From a virus: 42,700 bases of DNA. The position numbers and the translations under genes were made by a program. Location of the stretch: positions 1 to 42,700 of the IMG/VR virus record IMGVR_UViG_3300003690_000073; one strand, given 5' to 3'. This document shows, piece after piece, positions 15,204 through 22,781 of the stretch (positions are counted from its first letter, which is position 1; each line of letters begins with the position of its first letter). The notes under the pieces were generated by a model that ran no database searches, had not been told where the DNA came from, and saw only the letters and a list, made by a program, of their open reading frames with translations.

Positions 15204-16087
15204 TGCCCTACGTCGTTCGAGGAAAGTGCGTCTATAAAAAAGGCAAAGGTGGCAAACCTGGCAAAAAAGTAGGCTGCACAAAAGGCTCGGTTAAAAAATA
15301 TCTTGCAGCTTTACATATGCATGCAGATGAATCTCTGGATCGCAGTCTGACCAAAGAAGAGCTTGAAGAAATCATTCAAGAAGGTCCTGTCCCAGGATCT
15401 CGTCCACCTCCAGATGAAAAATGGATTGAATTATTAAAAGATCCAATTGTAAGTTATGCAGACCTGACAGACGAAGTACGCGAAAGAAGAGAAGATGAAG
15501 GCTCTTGGCCAGTTCAATCAACTCGCCCATATGACCCAAGTCCGATGCTAACATATTCGGACGGCAGAAAAGAGCCTATGAAAAATTATGGAGGATGTGT
15601 TAAAATGTGGGCGCCGCGGCTGTGTGCGAAACATTTCAAACCACCGAATGAGACAGAACATACGCGACTTCAAGATATTAGTGATGCCTGGCGCCTTAAT
15701 TTGAACAAATTAATTCATAAAGCACCAGATATGTTGTCCAGACCCGGTCTCAATCAAAGAACGCTTGATAAATATAACGCTTTAAAACCCGTGGATCGTA
15801 AAAAGTTTATTAAAAAAATGCGAACGTGGTATGCAACCGAAAAAACTAAAGGTCAGCAGCCAGGTTATGGAAAAATTGGGGTGGGCCTAGGCGGAGTGTT
15901 TTTAAAAGCTTATGACAATGCGGCAAAAGCGCAACATGCTGATTGGGAAAAGCAGCAAGAATATCTCCGCGACTTACGAAACAAGCGCAGAGGCGCTAAG
16001 CCCGTCAGGGAAAATATACAAATAAAACAATCAAAACTTGAAGAGATCATTCAAGAAGCATTTACAGATTTAAATCTTGATATTTAA
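15203..16087 (+). CDS. Phage protein with Cys-containing N-terminal module and C-terminal amphipathic peptide
   Basis: This 294-residue protein starts MPYVVRGKCVYKKGKGG, followed by KKVGCTKGSVKKYLAALHMHAD, a module found at the start of many marine phage proteins of unknown function (basic, two cysteines). Two copies of a similar helix occur: SLTKEELEEIIQEG at about residues 49-62 and SKLEEIIQEAFTDLNLDI at the very end. Between them is a 170-residue region with charged helices (DAWRLNLNKLIHKAPDML). The repeated 'LEEIIQE' links it to the 14847 protein. It may be a packaged or prohead-associated protein; the function is unknown. Confidence 0.65.
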   Translation: MPYVVRGKCVYKKGKGGKPGKKVGCTKGSVKKYLAALHMHADESLDRSLTKEELEEIIQEGPVPGSRPPPDEKWIELLKDPIVSYADLTDEVRERREDEGSWPVQSTRPYDPSPMLTYSDGRKEPMKNYGGCVKMWAPRLCAKHFKPPNETEHTRLQDISDAWRLNLNKLIHKAPDMLSRPGLNQRTLDKYNALKPVDRKKFIKKMRTWYATEKTKGQQPGYGKIGVGLGGVFLKAYDNAAKAQHADWEKQQEYLRDLRNKRRGAKPVRENIQIKQSKLEEIIQEAFTDLNLDI

Positions 16088-16124
16088 TTTTCTCCTTTAC
16101 AAACTAAAATTAATTTGTTATAGT

Positions 16125-16130
16125 TATAAT
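16125..16130 (+). promoter_or_regulatory. Possible -10 box
   Basis: TATAAT lies 42 bases before the ATG of the basic microprotein gene. The only -35-like hexamer (TTTACA, 16096-16101) is 23 bases away, too far, so this is a weak call. Confidence 0.3.
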
Positions 16131-16171
16131 ACACAAAAAGCAATGGTTAATTGCGCCTGAAAGGAGATTTA

Positions 16172-16273
16172 ATGAGCTTTAAACCACCTCATAGAAAATT
16201 TAGACGGAGAAGAAAAGTTGGCTCAACGAAGCGAAGAAAACGACGTCTTAAGAGAAAGAACAAAAATAGATAA
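16172..16273 (+). CDS. 33-residue Arg/Lys-rich microprotein
   Basis: ATG 16172 follows a clear AAAGGAG SD. The product, MSFKPPHRKFRRRRKVGSTK followed by a KRK/RRLKRK tail, has about half basic residues and no acidic ones, which points to nucleic acid or ribosome binding. The TAA overlaps the ATG of the exonuclease gene, so the two are translationally coupled. It is too short for a family call. The composition resembles ribosomal protein L34 or short DNA-condensing peptides, but no specific match is claimed. Confidence 0.65.
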   Translation: MSFKPPHRKFRRRRKVGSTKRRKRRLKRKNKNR

Positions 16274-17250
16274 TGAAAAATAAACGAGTGATGATAATTG
16301 ATGCCTTAAATCAATTTTTAAGAGCATACATAGTCAATCCAACTTTATCTCCAAATGGCGACCCCGTTGGTGGAGCGATTGGATTTCTTAAAATTCTACA
16401 AAAACTTTGCCGAGAGATAAAACCAGATAAGGTTATTATTTGCTGGGACGGCCAAGGTGGAAGCAAAAAGCGCAAACTTATAAATAAAAACTATAAGGGA
16501 GGTCGCAAACCACTTCGACTTAATCGCGATATTAAACACCTAACAGAGGAAGAAGAACTTCAAAATAAGATTTGGCAACAAATGCGCCTAGTTGATTATT
16601 TAAATAATTTTCCAGTTACTCAGTTGATGTTTGAAGGCATAGAAGCAGACGATATTATTTCTTTTGCCTGCCAGTTACCAAAATTTAAAGAATGGCAAAA
16701 AGTAATTATTTCAAGCGACAAGGATTTCTTTCAATTGCTTGATGATAAAACTATTGCCTATCGCCCAACTCAACATGAAGTTTTGAATAAAAATATGATC
16801 ATAGAGAAATTTGGCATTCATCCAACAAATTTTGCTTTAGCACGTGCGATAGTTGGAGATCAAAGCGACAATTTAGAAGGCGTTAAAGGGGTTGGACTAC
16901 CAACGATTGCCAAAAGATTAACATTTTTGAGTGAAGAAAAATCTTATACGATTCCAGAGATTATGGAATTCTGTGAGAATTCGAATAGCAGTCTAAGGGC
17001 ATACAAAAACATTGCCGAGAGCCAAGAACTAATAGAACAAAACTATCAATTGATGCAATTGTATAGTCCAAACATCTCAGTACAGACAAAAAACAAAATT
17101 AAATACATTATTGATAACTCTGAGTCCACATTTAATAAAACCTATACAAACACCATGATGTTGGAAGATGGTGTAGGAAATTTTAGTTGGTCAGATTTAT
17201 TTATAATTTTTAAGAAAATGGCATTAAACGAAAAAAGGAGCAAGGTTTGA
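16273..17250 (+). CDS. 5'-3' exonuclease (FEN/RNase H-like)
   Basis: This 325-residue protein belongs to the flap nuclease family that removes RNA primers and flaps during replication (T4 RNase H, the N-terminal domain of Pol I). Motifs in order: MIIDALNQFLRAY (first metal Asp), VIICWDGQGGSKKR (second acidic site and basic cluster), GIEADDIIS (helical acidic motif), ISSDKDFFQLL, and GDQSDNLEGVKGVGLPTI (helix-hairpin-helix DNA clamp with acidic residues). All the expected carboxylates are present. The start is ATG 16273, overlapping the previous stop. Its end overlaps the ClpP gene start. It works with the window's polymerases and helicase. Confidence 0.92.
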   Translation: MKNKRVMIIDALNQFLRAYIVNPTLSPNGDPVGGAIGFLKILQKLCREIKPDKVIICWDGQGGSKKRKLINKNYKGGRKPLRLNRDIKHLTEEEELQNKIWQQMRLVDYLNNFPVTQLMFEGIEADDIISFACQLPKFKEWQKVIISSDKDFFQLLDDKTIAYRPTQHEVLNKNMIIEKFGIHPTNFALARAIVGDQSDNLEGVKGVGLPTIAKRLTFLSEEKSYTIPEIMEFCENSNSSLRAYKNIAESQELIEQNYQLMQLYSPNISVQTKNKIKYIIDNSESTFNKTYTNTMMLEDGVGNFSWSDLFIIFKKMALNEKRSKV

Positions 17251-17849
17251 AAGATATTCAATGGTTAAACACAGCTTTGCCTGTGAAACCACAAAATGAT
17301 GAAGAAGATTCGGGCAACCAAGTTTCAACGCTAGATAATAGAATCTACTTTTATTCCGGCGTGAACACACCCAATGTACTAACTTTAAATAAAGAGATCA
17401 GAAATTTAAATGTTAAAATTCTCAGCAGCGCCACTGCATTAAGTAGCGACCCAGTTAATTTATATATTCACATCAATAGTCACGGCGGTAGCGTTTTTGA
17501 TGGCTTAGCAGCGATGGATCATATAAGAACTTCAAAAGTTCCAATCTATAGCGTTATAGATGGCTGCGCCGCTAGCGCAGCAACATTAATGAGCGTTGTT
17601 GCTAAGAAAAGATATATGCATGAACATTCTTTTATGCTAATTCATCAGCTATCTTCAGGTATGTGGGGAAAATATGAAGAACTTAAAGATGATATGAAAA
17701 ACTGTGACGTTTTGATGAAGACAATTAAGAAGATTTATGTAGAACATGCAAAAATTCCCAAAAACAAATTAAACCAGATTTTAAAGCATGATTTATGGTT
17801 TGATGCAAAGGCATGCTTGAACTATGGGTTAGTCGATGAAATTATTTAG
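17247..17849 (+). CDS. clpP: ClpP-like serine protease
   Basis: A 200-residue peptidase. IHINSHGGSVFDGLAAMDHI is the oxyanion strand, the nucleophile Ser110 is in DGCAASAATL, the His is 133 in FMLIHQLSSG, and the Asp is probably 182 in HDLWFDAKACLNYGLVDEI, so the catalytic triad is complete. ClpP normally forms a tetradecamer and works with a Clp ATPase, and no ATPase is in this window, so it may use the host ClpX/ClpA. In other phages ClpP-like enzymes also act in prohead maturation; here it lies among replication genes. The start is TTG 17247 with AGGAG upstream, overlapping the preceding TGA. Confidence 0.9.
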   Translation: MKDIQWLNTALPVKPQNDEEDSGNQVSTLDNRIYFYSGVNTPNVLTLNKEIRNLNVKILSSATALSSDPVNLYIHINSHGGSVFDGLAAMDHIRTSKVPIYSVIDGCAASAATLMSVVAKKRYMHEHSFMLIHQLSSGMWGKYEELKDDMKNCDVLMKTIKKIYVEHAKIPKNKLNQILKHDLWFDAKACLNYGLVDEII

Positions 17850-17864
17850 CTATTAATAAATTTT

Positions 17865-17938
17865 GTCCTCGTAGCTCAGCCGGATAGAGCATCGGTCTTC
17901 TAAACCGAGGGTCGCAGGTTCGAATCCTGCCGAGGATA
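17865..17938 (+). tRNA. tRNA-Arg (TCT)
   Basis: A complete cloverleaf of 74 bases: acceptor GTCCTCG/CGAGGAT (one G-T at the first pair), D-arm GCTC/GAGC, anticodon arm TCGGT-CTTCTAA-ACCGA, T-arm GCAGG-TTCGAAT-CCTGC, discriminator A. The anticodon TCT reads AGA, the favoured Arg codon in this AT-rich phage. CCA is not encoded. Confidence 0.96.
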
Positions 17939-17958
17939 TTAAAAATAAATAAAAAACG

Positions 17959-17987
17959 TTGACAAAGAAGTAGAAAAGATTTATACT
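17959..17987 (+). promoter_or_regulatory. Sigma-70 promoter before the tRNA-Leu region
   Basis: TTGACA (17959-17964), 17 bases and TATACT (17982-17987), 13 bases before the tRNA-Leu-like 5' half at 18001. It would transcribe that half, the intact tRNA-Leu and the HNH gene. Confidence 0.85.
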
Positions 17988-18000
17988 GTGGTTATGATTT

Positions 18001-18029
18001 GGGAGGGTGGTGGAATGGTAGACATATAG
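18001..18029 (+). pseudogene. tRNA-Leu-like 5' half (interrupted tRNA)
   Basis: GGGAGGG, TG and a D-arm GTGGAATGGTAGACAT are typical of the 5' half of leucine tRNAs. No anticodon arm, variable arm or T-arm follows within reach; a complete tRNA-Leu starts at 18074. The acceptor strand can pair at all seven positions with TCTTCCT at 18772-18778, using three G-U pairs. Either one tRNA gene has been interrupted or the two are unrelated fragments. Confidence 0.55.
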
Positions 18030-18056
18030 AAAAATATAAGCTTGTTTTCCTATTTT

Positions 18057-18070
18057 ACGACTATTTAGTT
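18057..18070 (+). promoter_or_regulatory. Late-motif-like sequence before tRNA-Leu
   Basis: ACGACTATTTAGTT contains the ACTATTTA core seen before late-type genes, four bases before the intact tRNA-Leu. It may be a promoter copy or chance within the degraded tRNA spacer. Confidence 0.25.
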
Positions 18071-18073
18071 TAT

Positions 18074-18157
18074 GGGGCGATACGCGAATTGGCTTAGCGG
18101 CTTGACTTAAAATCAAGTGATCTTATGATGTTGTGGGTTCGAATCCCACTCGCCCTA
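18074..18157 (+). tRNA. tRNA-Leu (TAA)
   Basis: A complete class II tRNA of 84 bases: acceptor GGGGCGA/TCGCCCT (one G-T), anticodon arm CTTGA-CTTAAAA-TCAAG, long variable arm (TGATCTTATGATGTT), T-arm GTGGG-TTCGAAT-CCCAC, discriminator A. It reads TTA, common in AT-rich genomes. It lies between the two halves of another Leu-like tRNA. Confidence 0.95.
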
Positions 18158-18176
18158 CTGACAAAGGAAAAGAAAA

Positions 18177-18737
18177 ATGGTAAAATGTGTAGGCTGCGAA
18201 AGGGAGTTTGAAAGTAAGGGGGGATTAAATAGTCATAAAAGATTTTGCAAAAAGTGGCAAAATCTTGGATTGCAAGTTCGTAAAAGTACAATTCCCTTAA
18301 AAGAGAGAAAAACGATTCCTGCTAAGTGCCCTCTTTGTGATAAAAAGTTCGTTAACATTTATAGCATGAGCGCACATAAAGGTCACTGCTCTGGCGCCAA
18401 CAGCGCCAAACAGCTTGATGGACTTAGAGGGTGGTCAAAAGATAAAGTACTTAAACCGCTTGAAGAAATATTTACAGTTCACGAAAAAAAAAGAAGTGGC
18501 TATGTAAAAAGGGCACTTATTAAGTTGGATATAAAAGAGGCAAATAAATGTGAAAATTGTGGATTGCGGGAGTGGGCGGGAGAAAAAATAACAATAGAAT
18601 TAGATCATATTAATGGCAACAGCCTGGATAACAGATTAGAAAATCTTAGGTTTTTGTGCCCAAATTGTCATAGTTTAACTCCAACTTGGAGAGGAAGAAA
18701 TATTAATTTTCTTGACAAACCAGAAAGGGCATGCTAA
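18177..18737 (+). CDS. HNH endonuclease with two zinc-finger-like repeats
   Basis: A 186-residue homing-type nuclease. There are two N-terminal Cys2-His/Cys fingers (CVGCEREFESKGGLNSHKRFC and, at about residues 51-70, CPLCDKKFVNIYSMSAHKGHC), then a basic linker. The C-terminal HNH core reads CENCG, LDHINGNSLDNRLENLRFLC and PNCHS, with both zinc-ribbon CXXC pairs and the His-Asn-His catalytic pattern. Such free-standing nucleases cut phage DNA and spread by repair. It sits inside the region bounded by the two tRNA-Leu-like halves, which suggests that it moved with this segment. The SD is AAGGAAA. Confidence 0.92.
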   Translation: MVKCVGCEREFESKGGLNSHKRFCKKWQNLGLQVRKSTIPLKERKTIPAKCPLCDKKFVNIYSMSAHKGHCSGANSAKQLDGLRGWSKDKVLKPLEEIFTVHEKKRSGYVKRALIKLDIKEANKCENCGLREWAGEKITIELDHINGNSLDNRLENLRFLCPNCHSLTPTWRGRNINFLDKPERAC

Positions 18738-18740
18738 AGT
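18712..18740 (+). promoter_or_regulatory. Possible sigma-70 promoter at the end of the HNH gene
   Basis: TTGACA (18712-18717), 17 bases and TAAAGT (18735-18740). The -35 is perfect and the -10 weak. It would drive the tRNA 3' half, two small membrane proteins and tRNA-Met. Confidence 0.45.
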
Positions 18741-18745
18741 ATGAT

Positions 18746-18779
18746 TAGGGGCGTGAGGGTTCGAATCCCTCTCTTCCTA
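18746..18779 (+). pseudogene. tRNA 3' half (class II, Leu-like)
   Basis: A perfect T-arm GAGGG-TTCGAAT-CCCTC is followed by acceptor strand TCTTCCT and discriminator A (18779). No D-arm or anticodon arm precedes it; the HNH gene ends 9 bases upstream. It can complete the 5' half at 18001 by acceptor pairing, and it differs from the 3' end of the intact tRNA-Leu, so it is not a duplicate of that gene. Confidence 0.65.
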
Positions 18780-18802
18780 CCGTAATTAAAAAGGAGATTA
18801 TT

Positions 18803-18967
18803 ATGGACTTTGTTATTTCTATTACACTTATTTCTTTCGTTCTTGGTTTATATGTATACAGGCTTTACCGTCAAGAGGTGCGCTTACAAACTGCCGAGCG
18901 AAGAATTTCAGAAGCAAACAATACTTATTATTCAAAAATAAATAAAAAAGAAAGACGAAATGAATAG
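18803..18967 (+). CDS. Small membrane protein
   Basis: A 54-residue protein with an excellent SD (AAGGAG, 9 bases before ATG 18803). MDFVISITLISFVLGLYVYR is a single N-terminal membrane helix, followed by a basic, polar cytoplasmic-type tail (about residues 21-54). Function unknown; the neighbours are tRNA genes and another membrane protein whose ATG lies inside this gene's last codons. It is below the usual size threshold but supported by the SD and overlap. Confidence 0.6.
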   Translation: MDFVISITLISFVLGLYVYRLYRQEVRLQTAERRISEANNTYYSKINKKERRNE

Positions 18968-19121
18968 TTTATTATATAGAGCCGGTAGAGCGTATTTGAT
19001 TGGCTATAGTCTTGCTTGTGCCTTGTTCGTACTTCCGTTAATAGGAACGGCTGGGCAGATTTTATTTGGACTATCAGTTGGAATTGTAGGAATTACTTGG
19101 CTTAAAAAAAGACTAAAGTAG
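18960..19121 (+). CDS. Small two-helix membrane protein
   Basis: A 53-residue protein starting at ATG 18960, overlapping the previous stop by 8 bases, which suggests coupled translation. It has two hydrophobic segments (YLIGYSLACALFVLPLIG and ILFGLSVGIVGITWL) and a short basic end KKRLK. The arrangement resembles small phage inner-membrane proteins or pinholin-like proteins, but nothing specific supports a lysis role. No SD of its own stands out. Confidence 0.55.
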   Translation: MNSLLYRAGRAYLIGYSLACALFVLPLIGTAGQILFGLSVGIVGITWLKKRLK

Positions 19122-19127
19122 TTTCAT

Positions 19128-19200
19128 ACTCCCGTAGCACAGTTGGTAGTGCAAGCCGCTCATAACGGCTCGGTCGTAGGTTCAAGTCCTACCGGGAGTA
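19128..19200 (+). tRNA. tRNA-Met (CAT)
   Basis: A complete 73-base cloverleaf: acceptor ACTCCCG/CGGGAGT (first pair A-T, so not an initiator type), D-arm GCAC/GTGC, anticodon arm AGCCG-CTCATAA-CGGCT, T-arm GTAGG-TTCAAGT-CCTAC, discriminator A. Anticodon CAT is elongator Met, or Ile if the C is modified to lysidine; sequence alone cannot separate these. Confidence 0.93.
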
Positions 19201-19233
19201 CTATAATGCAAATTATTTCTATTAGAGGATTGA

Positions 19234-20613
19234 ATGAATATAGACGAAAAAGCTAATTTTTCAAAATTTGGCAAACTTTTCCAAGAAAACTTATGTCAGC
19301 TTATTCTTTATGATCGCATCTTTGCAGATCAAATAAAGGAAGTATTGAACATTAATTTCTTGGAGCTTAGATACTTACAAGTATTTATTAAAAAGATCTT
19401 TAACTATAAAGAAAAATACGAAACCCATCCTTCAAGCAAGATTATGTTAACAGTTCTTAGAACTGAGATTGAAAATGAAAATGAGCTAGTTCAAAAACAA
19501 GTGCGCGATTTTTTCGCGAGAATGATGAAAACCGATGTTCAAGATGCAGATTATATTAAAGATGTGGCGCTTGACTTTTGCAAGAAACAAGTTCTTAAAG
19601 AAGCAATATTAAAATCCGTTCCACTTTTGGAACGCTCATCTTTCGAAGACATTCAAGCTTTAATAGACGATGCTATGAAATTGGGAATGGATAACGATTA
19701 TGGATATGATTATATAAAAGACTTTGAAAAACGCTTTGAAATTCAAGCTAGAAATCCAGTTGCAACTGGCTGGAAGCTGGTTGACAGCCTTTGCAAAGGG
19801 GGCCTAGGCCGCGGCGAACTTGGCATAGTTATTGCCCCAACAGGCGTAGGAAAATCTATGGCCCTTGTGCATTTAGGCACTCAAGCAATCAAAGAAGAGA
19901 AAACAGTAATTCATTATACGCTCGAACTTCAAGACACTGTTGTTGCTAGCAGATATGATAGTTGTATCACAGGCTTGGACCTGATGGAGATATTTTCTAA
20001 AAAAGATGAAGTTTATGAAGAGATTAAAGATTTAAAAGGAAAATTAATAATTAAAGAATATCCTACTAAATCTGCCTCGACTGCAACTATTCACAATCAT
20101 CTCGAAAAGTTACGACAACGAGACATATTAGTTGATTTAATCATTGTAGATTACGCTGATTTATTATGTTCAAAATCAAATATTTCTGAGAAAAGGCATC
20201 AGTTGGAATCTATTTATGAAGAGTTGCGTGGAATTGGGCAAGAGTTTGAATGTCCGGTTTGGACAGCTTCTCAAACCAATAGATCTGGTTTAGGCGAAGA
20301 AGTTATAACAATGGAAAAAATATCTGAAGCATTCAATAAATGTTTTGTTGCAGATTTTATTTTTTCCCTGGCTAGAACTGCAGAAGACAAAAATACAAAT
20401 GGCGGCAGAATATATATAGCAAAGAACAGAAATGGCCCAGATGGCATGATATATCCCATCTTTATGGACACCAGTAATGTAAGCATTAAAGTTTTGCCAT
20501 CAACTGGGGAAACAGTTGGAGAGATCAATAAAAGTGCTGTAAAACGGCAGCAAGAGCGAATTAAAGAAATATATAAAGATAATAGAAAAAAAATTAAGGA
20601 ACCAAACAAATAA
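19234..20613 (+). CDS. Replicative DNA helicase (DnaB/gp41-like)
   Basis: A 459-residue RecA-fold helicase that unwinds DNA ahead of the fork. The N-terminal 150 residues are helical, as in DnaB/gp41 N-domains. The Walker A APTGVGKS is at residues 201-208, Walker B LIIVDYADL at 302-310, followed by the sensor region WTASQTNRSG and a C-terminal KNRNGPDG arginine-finger-like segment. The tail is lysine-rich. There is no primase domain, and no separate primase was found in this window. AGAGG precedes the ATG, and the stop overlaps the ATG of the ribonucleotide reductase gene (TAATG). Confidence 0.9.
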   Translation: MNIDEKANFSKFGKLFQENLCQLILYDRIFADQIKEVLNINFLELRYLQVFIKKIFNYKEKYETHPSSKIMLTVLRTEIENENELVQKQVRDFFARMMKTDVQDADYIKDVALDFCKKQVLKEAILKSVPLLERSSFEDIQALIDDAMKLGMDNDYGYDYIKDFEKRFEIQARNPVATGWKLVDSLCKGGLGRGELGIVIAPTGVGKSMALVHLGTQAIKEEKTVIHYTLELQDTVVASRYDSCITGLDLMEIFSKKDEVYEEIKDLKGKLIIKEYPTKSASTATIHNHLEKLRQRDILVDLIIVDYADLLCSKSNISEKRHQLESIYEELRGIGQEFECPVWTASQTNRSGLGEEVITMEKISEAFNKCFVADFIFSLARTAEDKNTNGGRIYIAKNRNGPDGMIYPIFMDTSNVSIKVLPSTGETVGEINKSAVKRQQERIKEIYKDNRKKIKEPNK

Positions 20614-22469
20614 TGGAAGTAGCTACACAAATTTTATCTGACATCACTGTACACATGAAGTACGCGCGCTATCTCCCAAAAAAAGAGAGACGTGAAACAT
20701 GGCAAGAATTGGTTACTCGCAATAAAAATATGCACATCAAAACTTATCCTCAATTGAAAGACGAGATTGAAGAAATTTATGAATTTGTTTATGCAAAAAA
20801 AGTACTTCCGTCGATGCGATCAATGCAATTCGGTGGTAAGCCCATTGAAGTTGCGCCAAATAGAATATTTAATTGCGCCTATTTGCCCATTGACGATTGG
20901 AGGGCATTCAGTGAAACAATGTTTTTATTACTTGGTGGTACAGGAGTTGGCTACAGCGTACAACAGCATCATGTCGAGCTACTTCCAGAAATCCAAAGAC
21001 CCAATGAAAAACGCACTCGAAGGTTCTTAATCGCAGATTCAATAGAAGGTTGGGCAGATGCCATTAAAGCATTGACCAAAAGCTATTTTAAAGGAGGCTC
21101 TAAAATTCGCTTTGATTATAGCGACATTAGACCAAAAGGCGCGCGCCTTCTCACTTCTGGTGGAAAAGCGCCTGGCCCACAACCATTGCGCGAATGTCTT
21201 GTGAAAATAGAGGGTATTTTTCGGCACAGAGAGAATGGCGACAAACTAGAACCAATTGAAGTACATGATATAATCTGTCACATAGCCGATGCCGTTCTCA
21301 CTGGTGGAATTCGCAGGGCCGCTTTAATTGCATTATTTAGCGCCGCAGATGACGAAATGATCGCATCAAAAACAAGAAATTGGTGGGAAAAAAATCCACA
21401 GCGCGGCCGAGCAAACAACTCCGTAGTTTTGATGCGACATCGGATCACAAAAAGATACTTTAAAGAATTATGGGAGCGGGTTAGAGCTAATGGATCTGGA
21501 GAACCGGGATTTTATTTTACAAACGATAAAGATTGGGGCACAAATCCTTGCTGCGAAATTGGACTGAGGCCCTTCCAGTTCTGCAACCTAACAGAAATTA
21601 ATGCTAGTGATATTTCTTCACAGGAAGAATATGAAAATAGAGCAAAAGCTGCAGCCTTTATTGGAACGCTTCAGGCTGGCTACACAGATTTTCATTATCT
21701 TCGCGATATATGGCGTAGGAATACCGAAAGAGATTCTCTGATTGGTGTCAGTATGACAGGCATCGCATCTGGTAAAGTTTTAAAGCTTGATATGGAGAAA
21801 GCTTCAGGAGTAGTTAAAGAAGAAAATAAACGAGTTGCTGACTTAATTAAAATTAGACCAGCCGCAAGAACAACGTGCGTAAAACCAGCTGGCACCACAT
21901 CTTTAACTTTGGGTACTTCCAGTGGAATTCATGCCTGGCATAATAAATATTATTTTCGCAGGCTGCGTGTTGGAAAAAATGAAGCTATTTATACTTATCT
22001 ACAGGCTTATCATCCTGATTTGATAGAGGATGAATTTTTTAGGCCGCACGACACAGCTGTTATTTCTGTGCCGCAAAAGAGCCCTCATGGCGCAATTACA
22101 CGCCATGAAAATGCAATTGATTTGCTGGAGAGAATTAAAAAAGTGAGCGATAAATGGGTGTTACCTGGACATAAAAAAGGTCAAAATACTCATAACGTTT
22201 CTGCTACAATTAGTGTCAAGGAAAAAGAATGGGAAAATGTTGGAGAGTGGATGTGGAAAAACCGCGATTGCTATAACGGCTTAACTGTGTTGCCACATGA
22301 TGGAGGCAGCTATAAACAAGCTCCTTTTGAAGATTGTGCACGAGAAGAATATGAACAATTAATAGAAACTTTGCAAGAAGTTGATCTAACAAAAGTTATC
22401 GAAGTTGATGATAACACAAATTTAACTGGCGAACTGGCATGCGCTGGCGGCGCATGCGATATCACATAG
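20613..22469 (+). CDS. nrdJ: Class II (B12-dependent) ribonucleotide reductase
   Basis: A 618-residue monomeric reductase that makes deoxynucleotides from ribonucleotides with adenosylcobalamin as radical source. Seen are PSMRSMQFGG and NCAYLPIDD in the N-terminal half, GGTGVGYSVQ, TNPCCEIGLRPFQFCNL (active-site cysteines and loop), VKPAGTTSLTLGTSSGIHAWH (C-terminal half of the barrel) and the redox pair at the tip, C610 and C615 in ELACAGGACDIT. It is shorter than the 739-residue Lactobacillus enzyme, as usual for phage forms. Use of class II enzyme implies the host makes or imports B12 and works with or without oxygen. A matching glutaredoxin-type protein is at 41622. Confidence 0.93.
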   Translation: MEVATQILSDITVHMKYARYLPKKERRETWQELVTRNKNMHIKTYPQLKDEIEEIYEFVYAKKVLPSMRSMQFGGKPIEVAPNRIFNCAYLPIDDWRAFSETMFLLLGGTGVGYSVQQHHVELLPEIQRPNEKRTRRFLIADSIEGWADAIKALTKSYFKGGSKIRFDYSDIRPKGARLLTSGGKAPGPQPLRECLVKIEGIFRHRENGDKLEPIEVHDIICHIADAVLTGGIRRAALIALFSAADDEMIASKTRNWWEKNPQRGRANNSVVLMRHRITKRYFKELWERVRANGSGEPGFYFTNDKDWGTNPCCEIGLRPFQFCNLTEINASDISSQEEYENRAKAAAFIGTLQAGYTDFHYLRDIWRRNTERDSLIGVSMTGIASGKVLKLDMEKASGVVKEENKRVADLIKIRPAARTTCVKPAGTTSLTLGTSSGIHAWHNKYYFRRLRVGKNEAIYTYLQAYHPDLIEDEFFRPHDTAVISVPQKSPHGAITRHENAIDLLERIKKVSDKWVLPGHKKGQNTHNVSATISVKEKEWENVGEWMWKNRDCYNGLTVLPHDGGSYKQAPFEDCAREEYEQLIETLQEVDLTKVIEVDDNTNLTGELACAGGACDIT

Positions 22470-22478
22470 GAGGAAATT

Positions 22479-22781
22479 ATGTCTGCCGAATTAAAATTAG
22501 TAAATGAAGAAAATAAAGAAGAAAATGAAGAAGTAACTAAAGAGGAGCGCGCTATTAGTTATTTAAAATCAATGATGGCCATTGAAAATGCAATAGAGCC
22601 CTACAAAGAGCAGAAAAAGGATTTACGAAAAAACTATATGGAAAACGGGTGGTTGACCCGACAAGATATATGGAATGCAGTAAAAGCTCTTCGCCTGTAT
22701 CAGCAAAATGCTGATATGGATGACTTAAATGATATGTTTGAGACTGTAGAGCAGCAATTTGGAGAAAAAGATAATGCTTGA
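22479..22781 (+). CDS. Small unknown acidic protein
   Basis: A 100-residue protein with a perfect AGGAGG SD. It has an acidic N-terminus (VNEENKEENEEVTKEE) and a helical second part (ISYLKSMMAIENAIEPYKEQ...LTRQDIWNAVKALRLYQQ) that resembles the helical small proteins seen next to replication genes in many phages. It has no motif I can name. Its last codons overlap the GroES-like gene, so the two are co-translated. Confidence 0.75.
   Translation: MSAELKLVNEENKEENEEVTKEERAISYLKSMMAIENAIEPYKEQKKDLRKNYMENGWLTRQDIWNAVKALRLYQQNADMDDLNDMFETVEQQFGEKDNA

Noticed and set aside
18030-18745. Group I intron inside the interrupted tRNA-Leu
   Set aside because: No convincing intron core pairings could be seen, and the segment contains a complete tRNA gene; the insertion model is simpler.
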